Shown here one piece after another: positions 35,893-45,791 of a stretch of 64,000 bases of DNA. The notes under the pieces were generated by a model. The model was not told the origin of the DNA and searched no databases. It saw nothing but the letters and a program-made list of their open reading frames with translations. The translations under genes and the position numbers were made by a program. The DNA is from Providencia zhijiangensis (GTDB lineage Bacteria > Pseudomonadota > Gammaproteobacteria > Enterobacterales > Enterobacteriaceae): NCBI RefSeq assembly GCF_030315915.2, contig NZ_CP135990.1, forward strand, positions 806,001 to 870,000, written 5' to 3'. The stretch's first letter is position 1; the number at the start of each line of letters is the position of its first letter.

Positions 35893-36546
35893 ATGCGTTT
35901 ATTTGTCACTCCAGTAACTAATAAAACTATATTGTTATTTATATATTGTAGTCTGTTTTTTAGTGAAGCAGTTTATTCGCATACTTTTCAAAATAGAAAT
36001 ATTATTGAACAGGTTGAGTCACCCCCTACGTGTGAAATCGTTATCCCTGATGGCGGGCAATATCAATTTAATCAATTGCATGCTCGCCAGTTTAATGCAG
36101 TTAAAGCAACGGAAGTACCCGAGATTACCAAAACATGGCAAGTATCGTGTAATACGCCAACTCAATTGCTTGTTCAGTTTTCGGATAACCGAAGTGATTC
36201 ATCACAGTTGGGAAACGAAGATTACTTTGGACTAGGGAAAGTGAATAACCAAGGGCGATTAGGGAATTATCAGCTGATACTTAACCAACCTAAAGTGGAT
36301 GGTCAAGCGGTTGGAGTCGGTGCTGTGGAAGGCTTAGGGCCATTTCAACGCACTCAAGGAGCGGTATTAAAAGGGAAAAAATACGCATGGTTTACAAATG
36401 AAAACGTATTATCCAGTGGAAAAAACTTCACCGTTAATATAGCCGTTAAGCCTATATTAAACAGCCTTAAAGAGACCAATGGTCCAATTATTGATGCTGT
36501 GGAATTAGATGGTAGCGCAGATATTATATTTTCATTTGGAATATAG
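35893..36546 (+). CDS. DUF1120-type fimbrial subunit (third)
   Basis: 217 residues; signal peptide about 1-29 (ending SEAVYS), Cys pair in PPTCEIVIPDGGQYQF and WQVSCNTPTQLLVQFSDN, C-terminus ADIIFSFGI. More divergent than the other two, with no early VSG motif, so it may be an adaptor or tip subunit. GGGGAATAT precedes the ATG. The usher gene follows in 40 bases. Confidence 0.75.
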   Translation: MRLFVTPVTNKTILLFIYCSLFFSEAVYSHTFQNRNIIEQVESPPTCEIVIPDGGQYQFNQLHARQFNAVKATEVPEITKTWQVSCNTPTQLLVQFSDNRSDSSQLGNEDYFGLGKVNNQGRLGNYQLILNQPKVDGQAVGVGAVEGLGPFQRTQGAVLKGKKYAWFTNENVLSSGKNFTVNIAVKPILNSLKETNGPIIDAVELDGSADIIFSFGI

Positions 36547-36586
36547 TTTTAATTCTTAGTAATTTATATTGGAAATAAAAATAATA

Positions 36587-39001
36587 ATGAATAAGAAAAA
36601 TAAATTTTCTTATTGCCAGCTATTTTTAATTTTTGTCGTACTGCATGTAAATAATTCCGATGCATCTGAATCAGTAAAGAGTGGAGCAGGATCGTCAATT
36701 AATTTTGATATCGACTCTTTAAAATCACTAGGGTATGGGGCAGAAGTCGCTGAATTCTTTATGAAGGGTAATCAGTTTTTACCTGGAAATCATGATGTCA
36801 CCATAAAATTAAATGGCAGTAATGAATATACTGCGAATATTGAAATCAATGAAAACGGTGAGCTTTGCCTGACTGACGGATTAATGAGTAAGTTGAGGTT
36901 AAAAAAAGTTAACTTAACGGATGGATGTAATACATTCGAACAAATTTACCCTGAAGCAAAAATTGCATTATCTCCTAGCTCCTACCAAATAGATATGGTG
37001 GTTGCCGAAGAGAATTTAGACCCAAAGTTACAAGGTAATGAGTTAACGTACGGTGGGTTTGGTGTTGTCAGTAACTATCAATTATATGGTATGCATATTA
37101 ACGGTAATTACAGCCAGCGTTTCTACCAAGGAGAGTTTGAAACAGGCATTAACTGGCAGAATTGGGTTTTACGAAATAACAGTAGCCTTTCTGCTGGAGA
37201 CTCAAAATCACAATATCAATTTAATGAAACTGTACTGTCAAAAAGCATCGAACCTTTGCAGTCGTTATTAGATATCGGGCAACTTAATACACAAGGCGCA
37301 TTTTTTGGGGGAACACCGCTGGATGGTGTGCAAATTTACTCAGATAGCTCTTTGCAAGGTTCGAATGTTTTAGTTGTTCCGGTGACTGGCTTTGCAAGTA
37401 CACCGTCAACGGTTGAAGTTCAGCAAAATGGACGGCTGCTATATCGAACGATGGTGCCAGCGGGGCCTTTTGAGTTAAATCGTATTAATAATGTGGTGAT
37501 TGGCTCACCTCTGGACGTCACTGTTTTCCAAGATAATGGTGAAAAACAGCAGTTTCAGGTGGTGACAGCCAACCAGCAAACTGCGGTTTCGCCCATGAGT
37601 TATCAATTTTCAGTGGGGCGTTATCGTAGCCAAAGTGATCTGCGAACGGATAAACCCATTATTGGCAGTGCAGAAATAAGCCAGCAATATGGCATGTCAA
37701 ATTATGGCGCAGGCTTACTTTATTCAAATCAATTTCAAGCGGTGAGTGGACGACTTAACTCTTATTTTGATTTTTCAACGCCGATTTCTACGGGGATTGG
37801 TGTTCAAAGTGCGAGAAATAATGAAAAGCGTGGGGAGCAGATCGATTTCAATAGCAATATTGCATTTGAAAAAATGACATTCGGGGCATCTGTTTTATAT
37901 CGTACGAATAAGTTTCCAACCTTGGATAGTTCATTATTAAAAAAGCAACCCGCTCAGGATGAGCAAGAAAATACGAATAGATGGTTTAGTGGAGAATTAC
38001 AAACTACCTCTTCGTTATTTGCAAGTTGGGGTGATGTTACATGGGGGCGCTTTAGCGCTAACGTAAACCATAATCATTTTTATGGCGATAAATCTGATAC
38101 CGTTTTTTATTCAGCAGGCTATAGCCGAAAAATTGCAGGTATTTCGATGAATGTGAGTTACCAAACGGGTGATGACCGAGATAGCCGAATTTTTATTAAT
38201 GCATCGATGCCGTTAGGTAAGAGAAAAAGTGTCAGTATGCAGAGTCAATATTACCAAGATAAAACCATGGTAATGGCAAATTACAATCAGCAAGTCAGCG
38301 ATAATTTAAGGTATTCCGTTGGCGCTGGTCGTAATGATGGCTCGAGTGTAGTGAATGGCAGTATTAATAATGCCAATGCGTATAGCAATATTTCGCTGAG
38401 CGGTTCGATGTCCCAGAATAATACGCACTCAGTCACGGTCTCTGCATCAGGCGGCATGGCGTATTCCGATGGGTTATTTGCAACATCATCGGTACCTTTA
38501 GGAGACACCTTTGGCATCGTGTACGTACCGGATGCACCAGGGGTTAGAGTCAACACGATGGGTAGTGGCACCACGATAACGAATCATTTTGGGACGGCAG
38601 TGATTTCATCGTTACCAAAGAACCAAAAGTCTACGGTGCACTTAAATACAGAGAAACTGCCCCTGAATGTGCGTTTGGATACGACGTCGTTTGACGTTGC
38701 GGCGGCGAGAGGGACTGTCATGACGAAGCGCATTCAGGCAACCACAATGCGCCAATTATTGTTGAGCATCAAAATGGCCAATGGTGATGACGTTCCTTTT
38801 GGTGCCAGTGTACTTAATAAAAAAGGTGATTATATGGGCGTCATCATGGGGGAAGGTAATTTATTACTCAGTAATGAGCAAATTGGTGATGACATTATTT
38901 TACGCTCACCTAACTCTGATGATTGCATTATTAAATATAACGTGCCGGAATTTTTTTCCGCTGAATCACTTTATGAAGAGGCAGATGCTATCTGCCAATA
39001 A
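36587..39001 (+). CDS. Fimbrial outer-membrane usher
   Basis: 804 residues from the ATG at 36587; GGAAAT lies 12 bases upstream, and the frame reaches back to a TTG at 36569. Signal peptide about 1-28, an N-terminal chaperone-binding domain (FDIDSLKSLGYGAEVAEFF), a large beta-barrel, a plug region (FFGGTPLDGVQIYSDS, VEVQQNGRLLYRTMVPAGPF) and a C-terminal domain with Cys pair (DDCIIKYN and ADAICQ). It is shorter than FimD/PapC (about 830-880) but has all expected parts. It precedes the chaperone gene, the reverse of most operons. Confidence 0.9.
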   Translation: MNKKNKFSYCQLFLIFVVLHVNNSDASESVKSGAGSSINFDIDSLKSLGYGAEVAEFFMKGNQFLPGNHDVTIKLNGSNEYTANIEINENGELCLTDGLMSKLRLKKVNLTDGCNTFEQIYPEAKIALSPSSYQIDMVVAEENLDPKLQGNELTYGGFGVVSNYQLYGMHINGNYSQRFYQGEFETGINWQNWVLRNNSSLSAGDSKSQYQFNETVLSKSIEPLQSLLDIGQLNTQGAFFGGTPLDGVQIYSDSSLQGSNVLVVPVTGFASTPSTVEVQQNGRLLYRTMVPAGPFELNRINNVVIGSPLDVTVFQDNGEKQQFQVVTANQQTAVSPMSYQFSVGRYRSQSDLRTDKPIIGSAEISQQYGMSNYGAGLLYSNQFQAVSGRLNSYFDFSTPISTGIGVQSARNNEKRGEQIDFNSNIAFEKMTFGASVLYRTNKFPTLDSSLLKKQPAQDEQENTNRWFSGELQTTSSLFASWGDVTWGRFSANVNHNHFYGDKSDTVFYSAGYSRKIAGISMNVSYQTGDDRDSRIFINASMPLGKRKSVSMQSQYYQDKTMVMANYNQQVSDNLRYSVGAGRNDGSSVVNGSINNANAYSNISLSGSMSQNNTHSVTVSASGGMAYSDGLFATSSVPLGDTFGIVYVPDAPGVRVNTMGSGTTITNHFGTAVISSLPKNQKSTVHLNTEKLPLNVRLDTTSFDVAAARGTVMTKRIQATTMRQLLLSIKMANGDDVPFGASVLNKKGDYMGVIMGEGNLLLSNEQIGDDIILRSPNSDDCIIKYNVPEFFSAESLYEEADAICQ

Positions 39002-39036
39002 TCTTAATATTATTTGAATACAAGTTTGAGGTTTCA

Positions 39037-39723
39037 ATGAAAAAGTTAATTTATATCGCATTTTTAAGTTTAATGGGCTTAATGAGTGTATCTGCAAAAG
39101 CGAGTTTCCAATTAGAAACGATGACTGTTATTTTAGATGCAGGTGAAGAGCGCAAAGTATTTAGTGTAAAAAATACATCGAAAGAGCCTATCTTATTATC
39201 AACAAAAGTCTCTGATTTAGAGGGTTCGCAGCCTATGGCTAAAGATATTATGGTATCTCCGCCAATTGTTAGAATTGAACCAAATGAAAGCCAGCAAATT
39301 AATTTTGTTTTAAAGAAAGGGTTAGATTTAAAACAAGAACAGATTTTGCGTGTTTCTTTCCAAGGTGTCGGTGCCGTTAAGCAAAACTCTGCAAAAATGC
39401 CTATTCGCCAAGATGTGGCCATGTTGATTACGCCTGCAAATGGGGTATTAAGCCAAACGCCTTGGAAAAATATCACCGTTAATCAAAAAAATAATCAACT
39501 GACGTTGACGAATACAGGGGATCAAGTTATTCGCTTATCACCTTCAGTCACGACATTACCGAGCAATGACGCTTATACAATTGATCAATTTTATTTAAGA
39601 CCGAATGAAAGCAAAACTATTAATGTGAAAAACACAGTACAGGAGTTAGTGATTTCCCCATTAAGTCGTTACGGTTTTAAAAATCAAAATAATGACACCA
39701 TCAAAGTCACTCATAATGGATAA
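39037..39723 (+). CDS. Periplasmic fimbrial chaperone
   Basis: 228 residues with a signal peptide (about 1-24) and two immunoglobulin-like domains. VILDAGEERKVFSVKNTS is the G1/A1 region and IVRIEPNESQQINFVLKKG the usual subunit-binding strand pattern. Its divergence from PapD-type chaperones fits the Yhc/DUF1120 group. Last structural gene of the first operon, 35 bases after the usher. Confidence 0.85.
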   Translation: MKKLIYIAFLSLMGLMSVSAKASFQLETMTVILDAGEERKVFSVKNTSKEPILLSTKVSDLEGSQPMAKDIMVSPPIVRIEPNESQQINFVLKKGLDLKQEQILRVSFQGVGAVKQNSAKMPIRQDVAMLITPANGVLSQTPWKNITVNQKNNQLTLTNTGDQVIRLSPSVTTLPSNDAYTIDQFYLRPNESKTINVKNTVQELVISPLSRYGFKNQNNDTIKVTHNG

Positions 39724-39794
39724 CTTTATCTATCAGTAGGATCGAAAATTAAATTTTTAATTTAATCGTTCCAGTACAGGGAGATATATAAAAT

Positions 39795-40136
39795 ATGAAG
39801 AGCGAAGATGAAGATAGTAAACCTGAAAATCATGTTTACTCCGTAATAATCGGTAGAGAACTGAAACGAATTCGTAAAAAGAAAGGTTTCTCAGGATCTA
39901 AGGTAGCTAACCAATTAGGTATTTCACAGCAGCATTATTCGCGATATGAGTGTGGAAAATGCCGTATTTCTGTTGATACATTATTAAGTGTTCTCTTTAT
40001 TTTAGATTTTGATTTTGGGGACTTTTTCAGTGAGTTAAGATTCCAGCTGAATAATGATTATCATGGTGAAATTCCAAATGTGAAGCTAAGTGATACTCAC
40101 AAGGATATTGAAAGCTATTTTGATAAAACAAGTTAG
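39795..40136 (+). CDS. MrpJ-like XRE regulator (end of first fimbrial operon)
   Basis: A 113-residue helix-turn-helix protein: IGRELKRIRKKKGFSGSKVA then NQLGISQQHYSRYECGKCRI, carrying the SQQxxSRYE pattern of MrpJ-type regulators of Proteus fimbrial operons. In P. mirabilis, such proteins encoded at the ends of fimbrial operons repress flagellar genes (flhDC) and tune fimbriae. Its place after the chaperone matches mrpJ. A strong terminator follows. Confidence 0.85.
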   Translation: MKSEDEDSKPENHVYSVIIGRELKRIRKKKGFSGSKVANQLGISQQHYSRYECGKCRISVDTLLSVLFILDFDFGDFFSELRFQLNNDYHGEIPNVKLSDTHKDIESYFDKTS

Positions 40137-40202
40137 GATATCAATTTGATATTATTAATATCTTTTCTTTATTTATTCTTTTCTACATTTATTTTTGATT
40201 GT

Positions 40203-40227
40203 AAATCCGCCATTAGGCGGATTTTTT
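40203..40227 (+). terminator. Rho-independent terminator between convergent fimbrial operons
   Basis: Stem AAATCCGCC (40203-40211) with GGCGGATTT (40216-40224), tetraloop ATTA, and six T residues on the plus strand. It closes the first fimbrial operon. On the minus strand it is T-poor. Confidence 0.9.
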
Positions 40228-40263
40228 ATATTAATGAGTGACTAATAGAATACGAGTTCAAGC

Positions 40264-41073
40264 TTACTGAATGGTCGTAATATATTCTGCATTCCAAATA
40301 TATTCCCCTGCTTGAGTTGGGCATGTTCCTTTTAGGTGAGTTTCAATCTGTTTCTCTTTTTGCCCTGCTGGCATTTGAATGACTTGGGGCTGAGTATTAA
40401 GAATACTTTGGTTATCAAGAACAATATCAAAATCATCAGGCAAATCATGAGATTTTACGGTTAACTCCATTTTTTTACTTTGTCCTATATATCCCACAAA
40501 GCTTACCGTTAATGGAATAACCGCTTCTAGATTGTCATTGGGTGAACAGGTTTTTAAATCAATGACAGCAGGTGCCCTGATATGAGGATACGCCATACTC
40601 GACGCATGTAATTTAATAATGGTATAGGTGACACTTGTTGGTCTAAATAGTACTTGGCTAGCGGAGTTTGTAACTATAGAACAATAAAAAAGCCATGTAT
40701 CATTGTCAAATCCCGAGAGGCTGTTTATATATGCAACTCCACTAATCGAATTATCACCACCAAAGAAATTTTTTACGCTACCACTTCCATTAAGTTTAAT
40801 TTTTCCATCATTAAAAGTTTCTGCATAGATTCCCAACCCTTCACTATAGAAATCATTTTTCATTTCTTCAATGCTTGACCAACATGCTGTTCGTAATGGA
40901 CCTGATGTTCCATTAGGATTACTGTAATCCACCATAAATGAGAGGGAGTTATTTCTCCCTTGAGCTTGAATATCTTCAATATATTCATTTTTAGTTTCTT
41001 TTAGAATAAATGTTGTTTCTGCATAAACAGACAGCGGCAATAATGAAATAATAAAAATAAATAACTGGCGCAA
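40264..41073 (-). CDS. Fimbrial tip protein or adhesin candidate
   Basis: A 269-residue exported protein, last gene of the second fimbrial operon. Signal peptide about 1-18 (SVYAETT). The N-terminal 150 residues have Cys pairs (TACWSSIEEM and WLFYCSIVT) and would be the lectin-like domain; the C-terminal half (DLKTCSPNDNLEAVIPLTVSFVG, HLKGTCPTQAGEYIWNAEYITTIQ) looks pilin-like. Two-domain layout and terminal position fit an adhesin such as MrpH, but I do not recognise its receptor domain. Confidence 0.65.
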   Translation of the reverse strand: MRQLFIFIISLLPLSVYAETTFILKETKNEYIEDIQAQGRNNSLSFMVDYSNPNGTSGPLRTACWSSIEEMKNDFYSEGLGIYAETFNDGKIKLNGSGSVKNFFGGDNSISGVAYINSLSGFDNDTWLFYCSIVTNSASQVLFRPTSVTYTIIKLHASSMAYPHIRAPAVIDLKTCSPNDNLEAVIPLTVSFVGYIGQSKKMELTVKSHDLPDDFDIVLDNQSILNTQPQVIQMPAGQKEKQIETHLKGTCPTQAGEYIWNAEYITTIQ

Positions 41074-41103
41074 TGTTGTTGACCTTACTGGTTAATTTGC
41101 AAT

Positions 41104-41625
41104 TTACATCGGCTCGATAGTGACAGTAATCTGTCCATTAACGTCACCAACAGGGGTACTTGATGTAGAGGCTACCTGCGGAACGACAGTGATGTCTGTC
41201 TTATCCCCATCTTTGGTGCTGTCTCTTTCCAAAGTTGCTGTTGTCGACGATAAATCAAGATAGTTTTCATCGAATTTTAAGCAGTAGCGCATAAAGTCAG
41301 CGTCCGTTTTAATACAGGAACCATCCGCTTCATTTGCTTTGAAGGTGTATTTATATTTGTCGGTTCCTGAGCAAGTAGCGGTCAACGTGAATTTTTTAGA
41401 ATAAGCGTCTAAGTCATTTCCGGTTAATTTACCATTAAATGCAGAACTCGGAATTTTATCTAAAGAAACTATCTCGGGTGCATCAAGTGTGCAGCCTGCC
41501 AAAACAGTCGCTTTTATTTTAACTAACGCACTTGCACTTTCCGCGCTGGCTAAGTTGATATTTGCGCCACCAACACAGGTGACGACCAAAATTAATTTTA
41601 CGAGTTTATTGATAATTAAATTCAT
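41104..41625 (-). CDS. Minor fimbrial subunit (adaptor type)
   Basis: 173 residues from the ATG at 41625 (MNLIINKLVKLILVV); AACAGGC lies just upstream and the open frame has a 17-codon extension without one. Signal peptide to about residue 28 (NLASA), then a pilin fold (ALVKIKATVLAGCTLDAPEIV; second Cys in LTATCSG). It has an extra Cys pair (GSCIKTDADFMRYCLKF). Encoded between the usher and the tip protein, as adaptors are. Confidence 0.72.
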   Translation of the reverse strand: MNLIINKLVKLILVVTCVGGANINLASAESASALVKIKATVLAGCTLDAPEIVSLDKIPSSAFNGKLTGNDLDAYSKKFTLTATCSGTDKYKYTFKANEADGSCIKTDADFMRYCLKFDENYLDLSSTTATLERDSTKDGDKTDITVVPQVASTSSTPVGDVNGQITVTIEPM

Positions 41626-41679
41626 ATTAAGCCTGTTATTTAAATAAATGATTAAAATAGTTTTGTTATTGACCAATGG

Positions 41680-44307
41680 TTATTGGCAATTAACATCGAA
41701 TCGAATTAATGATTGCAGATCTGCATTTTCAGGTAACGAGTACGTGGCTTGGCACTGGTTTTCATCGTCATGTCCCCATTTAGCGGTTAATTCGCCAGAG
41801 GATTCGAGCCCAGATAAATAAACCTGTCCATCATCATTCACAATTGCTGTTTGGTGCCTAATCGAAACCAAGGTGCCGAAAGGCAAGCTTTTGCCATTTT
41901 TTACGATGTGAACTAATGCGCGAGCACCTTGGCGAGTCACAAAGTTTGCTTTGACGATAGCGCCACGAGTAGGCACAGTCGTAAGAACGCTGTTTTCAAT
42001 TTCCGTCTGTTCATCTAATTCGCTGCTATCTAGTGCAATGCGATTTAAACGATATGGCGTTGCGTAAGGCTTGATGGTGTAACCGAACCAATCTGTTTTC
42101 ACACCACTGGTATGTTCAACAGGAATATCGCTCGCCCCCGGTGCGGAAATTAAAATATTAGTCTCACCAAGGGGTTGGCTAAAAATGATACCGTCAGAGT
42201 GCAGAGTCACTGCACCAGAAATACCCGTTGAAACTTTACGGTAATCCTGACCGTAGCTATAACCGATTTGAGTATTTCCATAGCCGCCTTGGTAGGCTAA
42301 GTTGATATTCCCATCATTCCCATTACTTGAAGAATAACCTTGAGCAACGTTCCAATTCAGGTTTTGCTGAGCCAGTAAACTTCCGCTTAAACTGGTCTGC
42401 TGGACTAACTCTCCTTGGTTATCGTGGTTAACACTATAAGAGGCATACATTGACGGCGCTCCTTGAGGTAACCACTTCTGTAACGGGATGGATACCGTTA
42501 AGAAAATATTCCTATCCGTTGTTTTTACGTCGTATTGATCAACATTTTTATTTAATCCATACGAGAGCGTGTAATTAATATCGCCAATCTGGCTACTTAG
42601 CCCCGACTGTATGGAAACCGAACTGCCATTTCGCTCCCAAAAACTCTGGCGGACACCGGTTAAATAAATGGAACCAACCCCCGTTATCTTTTGTGAGATA
42701 TTGGTCTGTATTCTTTCACGCTTATTATCGTAAAGATTAAAATAGTCGGTATTGTTGGTTTTCAGTTCGCCATTGGTATCAAGGGTTTCATTTTGTGATA
42801 GCCAACCAGACATCCGATTTAGCGAGGTTTCTTGTAGGGTATAGTAGCCTCGGGTTGAGTAGCGATACCCTGTGAGTTGGAGATTTGTGCCGGTTTCAGG
42901 GAAAGCTCGTGCGTATAGAAAACGCAGTGACTGCCCTTGATAGCGGCTCCCATCGGTTAATTGGCTATTAGCATGGGTAATATCTGCTGAAAATGCCCCC
43001 CATGTCCCTAAGTTAAAGCCGGTACCGACCGCTCCTGCCAGATAATTTTTGGCATATTGAACGCCGCCATACAGCGTGGTTAATGAAGATGCTCCCCAGA
43101 TAAGCGTCGTTTCTCCAAATTGAGTCGTATCATAGTGGCTGTTATCTGAGCGAAACTCACCAGCAGTTAGGCTATAACTCATTCGACCTTCTCGTAATAA
43201 CACGGGAACAGAGGAATAGGGCACGATAAATGATTGAATATCGCCGTTAGCTTCAAGAATACTGACTTGCAAGTCACCACTCGAGCTCATGGCGTTTAAG
43301 TCGGTAATAGCAAACTCACCAGGTGCCACATTAGCTTGGTAGATTAAATAATCATTCTGGCGAATTTCAATGGTCGCATTGCTGTTTGCCACACCGCGGA
43401 TAATCGGCGAAAACCCCTGTTGACTAGACGGATACATACTTTCGTCTGTTCGTAATTGTGCGCCGCGAAACGTCAGTGAATCGAAAACTGTGTTATTGGT
43501 TGAACTGTCCCCTAATACTAAGCGGCTTCGCCAAGGGATGATCCCTCGTTCGACATAGCTGTTGAGATGTTGCCAATTATTTTCTTGATTATGTTTGCTT
43601 TTATAGCTGGTCCATGTACGGTTATCACGGTATCTCCAGCTCCCTAAATTGACGCCATTTCTTAGATTCAAGTAGATGTTTTTACTAAAATCGTGCTGAT
43701 ATTGGTTATCTGTGACACCTAATGTATAGCTGGTAAATAGTGCATTAATTCCTTCATCCCATTGGTTAGTTGGAATTTCATCTTTGGCTAAATTGTTTAA
43801 CGCTATCTGTGGAATACTGATATTTAATTTCATTTTTGGAAAATCAAATTCAGTGCTCGCATTAGGGATCAATTGCGCCAGAGGAATACATTGATGGTTG
43901 TCCGATTGCAGCAATGGAAGGCTATCAATATTGACTCCCAGCTCAGCCAGTTCCTGTGGCGTTAACAGTGGAATTAACCCTGTTTGGTCTGCTACGAATT
44001 TAGGTAATTGGTCATCATGTTTTTGGCAATCTTGTGCTTTGACAAAGGTAATATTTCTTCTGTACTTGAGATTGCCATTCAATGAAACATCAACGTCATA
44101 GGTTCCGGGTAATTGTGAACCTTGGCTTTCGAAAGTACTTAAATCAGCAATATGATCTGAATCGATAGAGATCAAAGAAGGTGGAAAATAGTAATTTTCT
44201 CCCTCTTGGGCATGAGTGCTTGGTATTACAAAAAGGCAGATAAATAAGTATGAGGTGCTCAAATGGTTATTGATGATTTTTTTGTATTTTTTTAGTGAAA
44301 CGAACAT
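41680..44307 (-). CDS. Fimbrial outer-membrane usher (FimD/PapC family)
   Basis: 875 residues from the ATG at 44307, which has AAGG seven bases upstream; an ATG six codons earlier is alternative. Signal peptide ends near STHAQ. The N-terminal domain (QGSQLPGTYDVDVSLNGNL), plug region (RGVANSNATIEIRQNDYLIYQ) and C-terminal two-domain tail (FGTLVSIRHQTAIVNDDGQV; Cys pair ending RFDVNCQ) are all present. Length is typical of FimD. It follows the chaperone on the minus strand. Confidence 0.93.
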   Translation of the reverse strand: MFVSLKKYKKIINNHLSTSYLFICLFVIPSTHAQEGENYYFPPSLISIDSDHIADLSTFESQGSQLPGTYDVDVSLNGNLKYRRNITFVKAQDCQKHDDQLPKFVADQTGLIPLLTPQELAELGVNIDSLPLLQSDNHQCIPLAQLIPNASTEFDFPKMKLNISIPQIALNNLAKDEIPTNQWDEGINALFTSYTLGVTDNQYQHDFSKNIYLNLRNGVNLGSWRYRDNRTWTSYKSKHNQENNWQHLNSYVERGIIPWRSRLVLGDSSTNNTVFDSLTFRGAQLRTDESMYPSSQQGFSPIIRGVANSNATIEIRQNDYLIYQANVAPGEFAITDLNAMSSSGDLQVSILEANGDIQSFIVPYSSVPVLLREGRMSYSLTAGEFRSDNSHYDTTQFGETTLIWGASSLTTLYGGVQYAKNYLAGAVGTGFNLGTWGAFSADITHANSQLTDGSRYQGQSLRFLYARAFPETGTNLQLTGYRYSTRGYYTLQETSLNRMSGWLSQNETLDTNGELKTNNTDYFNLYDNKRERIQTNISQKITGVGSIYLTGVRQSFWERNGSSVSIQSGLSSQIGDINYTLSYGLNKNVDQYDVKTTDRNIFLTVSIPLQKWLPQGAPSMYASYSVNHDNQGELVQQTSLSGSLLAQQNLNWNVAQGYSSSNGNDGNINLAYQGGYGNTQIGYSYGQDYRKVSTGISGAVTLHSDGIIFSQPLGETNILISAPGASDIPVEHTSGVKTDWFGYTIKPYATPYRLNRIALDSSELDEQTEIENSVLTTVPTRGAIVKANFVTRQGARALVHIVKNGKSLPFGTLVSIRHQTAIVNDDGQVYLSGLESSGELTAKWGHDDENQCQATYSLPENADLQSLIRFDVNCQ

Positions 44308-44347
44308 AGAAAACCTTATTTCCATTTGAAATAAAATAGATTAATTC

Positions 44348-45058
44348 TTAATTGAAAATGGCTGGTTTTGGCGAAGTGATCCCACCAAAGTCATTAATTG
44401 AACTAAACATCAGTTTACTGGTGTCAAATCCTGCTGGTGCATTAACCTCGATATGACTAAATGGCGCGATCATCGTTGATGGTAATTCATTATTTCCTGA
44501 ACGAAGGTCAGTTAAGGTCATGTAATACGGCGATGGATTTGATATTTTAATTTTCTGGTTATCAATCTTGCTAAATCGGATAAGGTTTTCAGCTTCCTTT
44601 GGTGTGATTTTTAATCCTTTGGGTCTAATAAAAAGTTTAACTCGAGTTACAGCGGCAAGGATTAATGCATTCTTATCAGCTAATTCATTTCGGTCAATGG
44701 ATGGAATGGCTTTTACATTAAAATAAAATAGCGATTCTTTATCTTTCGCTAATTGTTCACCCGCATAAACTAGTCGAATGGTATTTTCATTTTTTGGTGC
44801 ACTAGTAAATAAAGGTGGCGTGGAAATAAAATCGCTTATTTTATTTCCTTTGGAGTCCTCAATCCAAGTTTGAACTAGAAAAGCTGATTTATCTGAGGTA
44901 TTTCGAATACCAGTAGTAATTTGCTTACTTTCTTGTGGGTAAATAATTCGGGTGCTATCAAGTGTAATTCCACCCGCTAAACAAAGTGAAGAAAAACCAA
45001 AATAGAATAGTGAAACCAGCCATTGATAATAATGACTTGCTTTAGGTAACGAAAACAT
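44348..45058 (-). CDS. Periplasmic fimbrial chaperone (PapD/FimC family)
   Basis: 236 residues; signal peptide about 1-28 (ending LCLAGG). The mature part begins ITLDSTRIIYPQESKQITTGI; the G1 strand ENTIRLVYAGEQLAKDKESLFYFNVKAIPS carries the alternating hydrophobic pattern and RLVY motif of the family. It has a standard length. A hairpin just upstream (45083-45104) separates it from the major subunit. Confidence 0.92.
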   Translation of the reverse strand: MFSLPKASHYYQWLVSLFYFGFSSLCLAGGITLDSTRIIYPQESKQITTGIRNTSDKSAFLVQTWIEDSKGNKISDFISTPPLFTSAPKNENTIRLVYAGEQLAKDKESLFYFNVKAIPSIDRNELADKNALILAAVTRVKLFIRPKGLKITPKEAENLIRFSKIDNQKIKISNPSPYYMTLTDLRSGNNELPSTMIAPFSHIEVNAPAGFDTSKLMFSSINDFGGITSPKPAIFN

Positions 45059-45082
45059 AAAAACTCCGGATATAAATAATGC

Positions 45083-45104
45083 GCACCCGCTATGACACGG
45101 GTGC
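45083..45104 (-). promoter_or_regulatory. Stem-loop after the major fimbrial subunit gene
   Basis: GCACCCG (45083-45089) pairs with CGGGTGC (45098-45104) around an eight-base loop, 14 bases past the pilin stop, with no T tract. Similar hairpins after fimA or papA-type genes favour pilin excess over chaperone and usher by partial termination or message protection; the role here is inferred. Confidence 0.65.
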
Positions 45105-45117
45105 TAAGACAGAAATA

Positions 45118-45699
45118 TTACTGATAAGTAATCGTGAACTTGGCAGATGCGTTAGCAGAACCCGCAGTCACTTCATTTGCTAATGCGATGTACTGTGCTT
45201 GGAAGCGTAATGTACTGTCACCTTCATTCAGCTTAATAGCATCCGTTGCTTTTGAGCCATTAACAGTTACTAACTTGTTGTTTTGTAAAATTTGGATACC
45301 CACGCCAGTTGCGGTTGTTTGCCCACTTTGAGATGCTACTGGAGCAAGGATTTTTTCTTCGTTAAGAATGGTAGTACCATCAAAAGTCAGAGAGGCGTTT
45401 TTAAATGTTTCAGTTGCACATCCGGTTAATTTAATATCAAAACCAACAGGTGATGACACCGAATCTTTGCCATCAAAACCATCTTGGCGGTATTGACCTA
45501 AATTAACTGTTTGTGAAGCATCGTCGTTATCAATAACACAAGGTGTGTTCACAATTGTACCAGTAAAATTAACAATACCACCGCCAACAGTCACAGGAGC
45601 TAATTCTTCTGGAGCACTAGGAGCTTCTTCTGCTGCAAATACATTTGCAGATAAAGCTAGAGAGATAGGTAATGCGATAGCGATTAACTTAAGTTTCAT
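45118..45699 (-). CDS. Type 1-like major fimbrial subunit
   Basis: 193 residues from the ATG at 45699 (MKLKLIAIALPISLALSANV), five codons inside the longest frame; GGAAAGTAAT lies upstream. Signal peptide ends at VFAAEEA. The mature pilin shows GGGIVNFTGTIVNTPCVIDN, the second Cys in DIKLTGCATET, and the C-terminal penultimate Tyr in ASAKFTITYQ, as FimA-type pilins do. First structural gene after the regulator and probably the main shaft protein. Confidence 0.9.
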   Translation of the reverse strand: MKLKLIAIALPISLALSANVFAAEEAPSAPEELAPVTVGGGIVNFTGTIVNTPCVIDNDDASQTVNLGQYRQDGFDGKDSVSSPVGFDIKLTGCATETFKNASLTFDGTTILNEEKILAPVASQSGQTTATGVGIQILQNNKLVTVNGSKATDAIKLNEGDSTLRFQAQYIALANEVTAGSANASAKFTITYQ

Positions 45700-45791
45700 T
45701 ATATTACTTTCCATTAGATAAAATTTTAAAAGGGTTTATTTCTTGTTTGGTGCTTGCATTCAAAATAAAGCATGCACTCCGAAAAATACAT

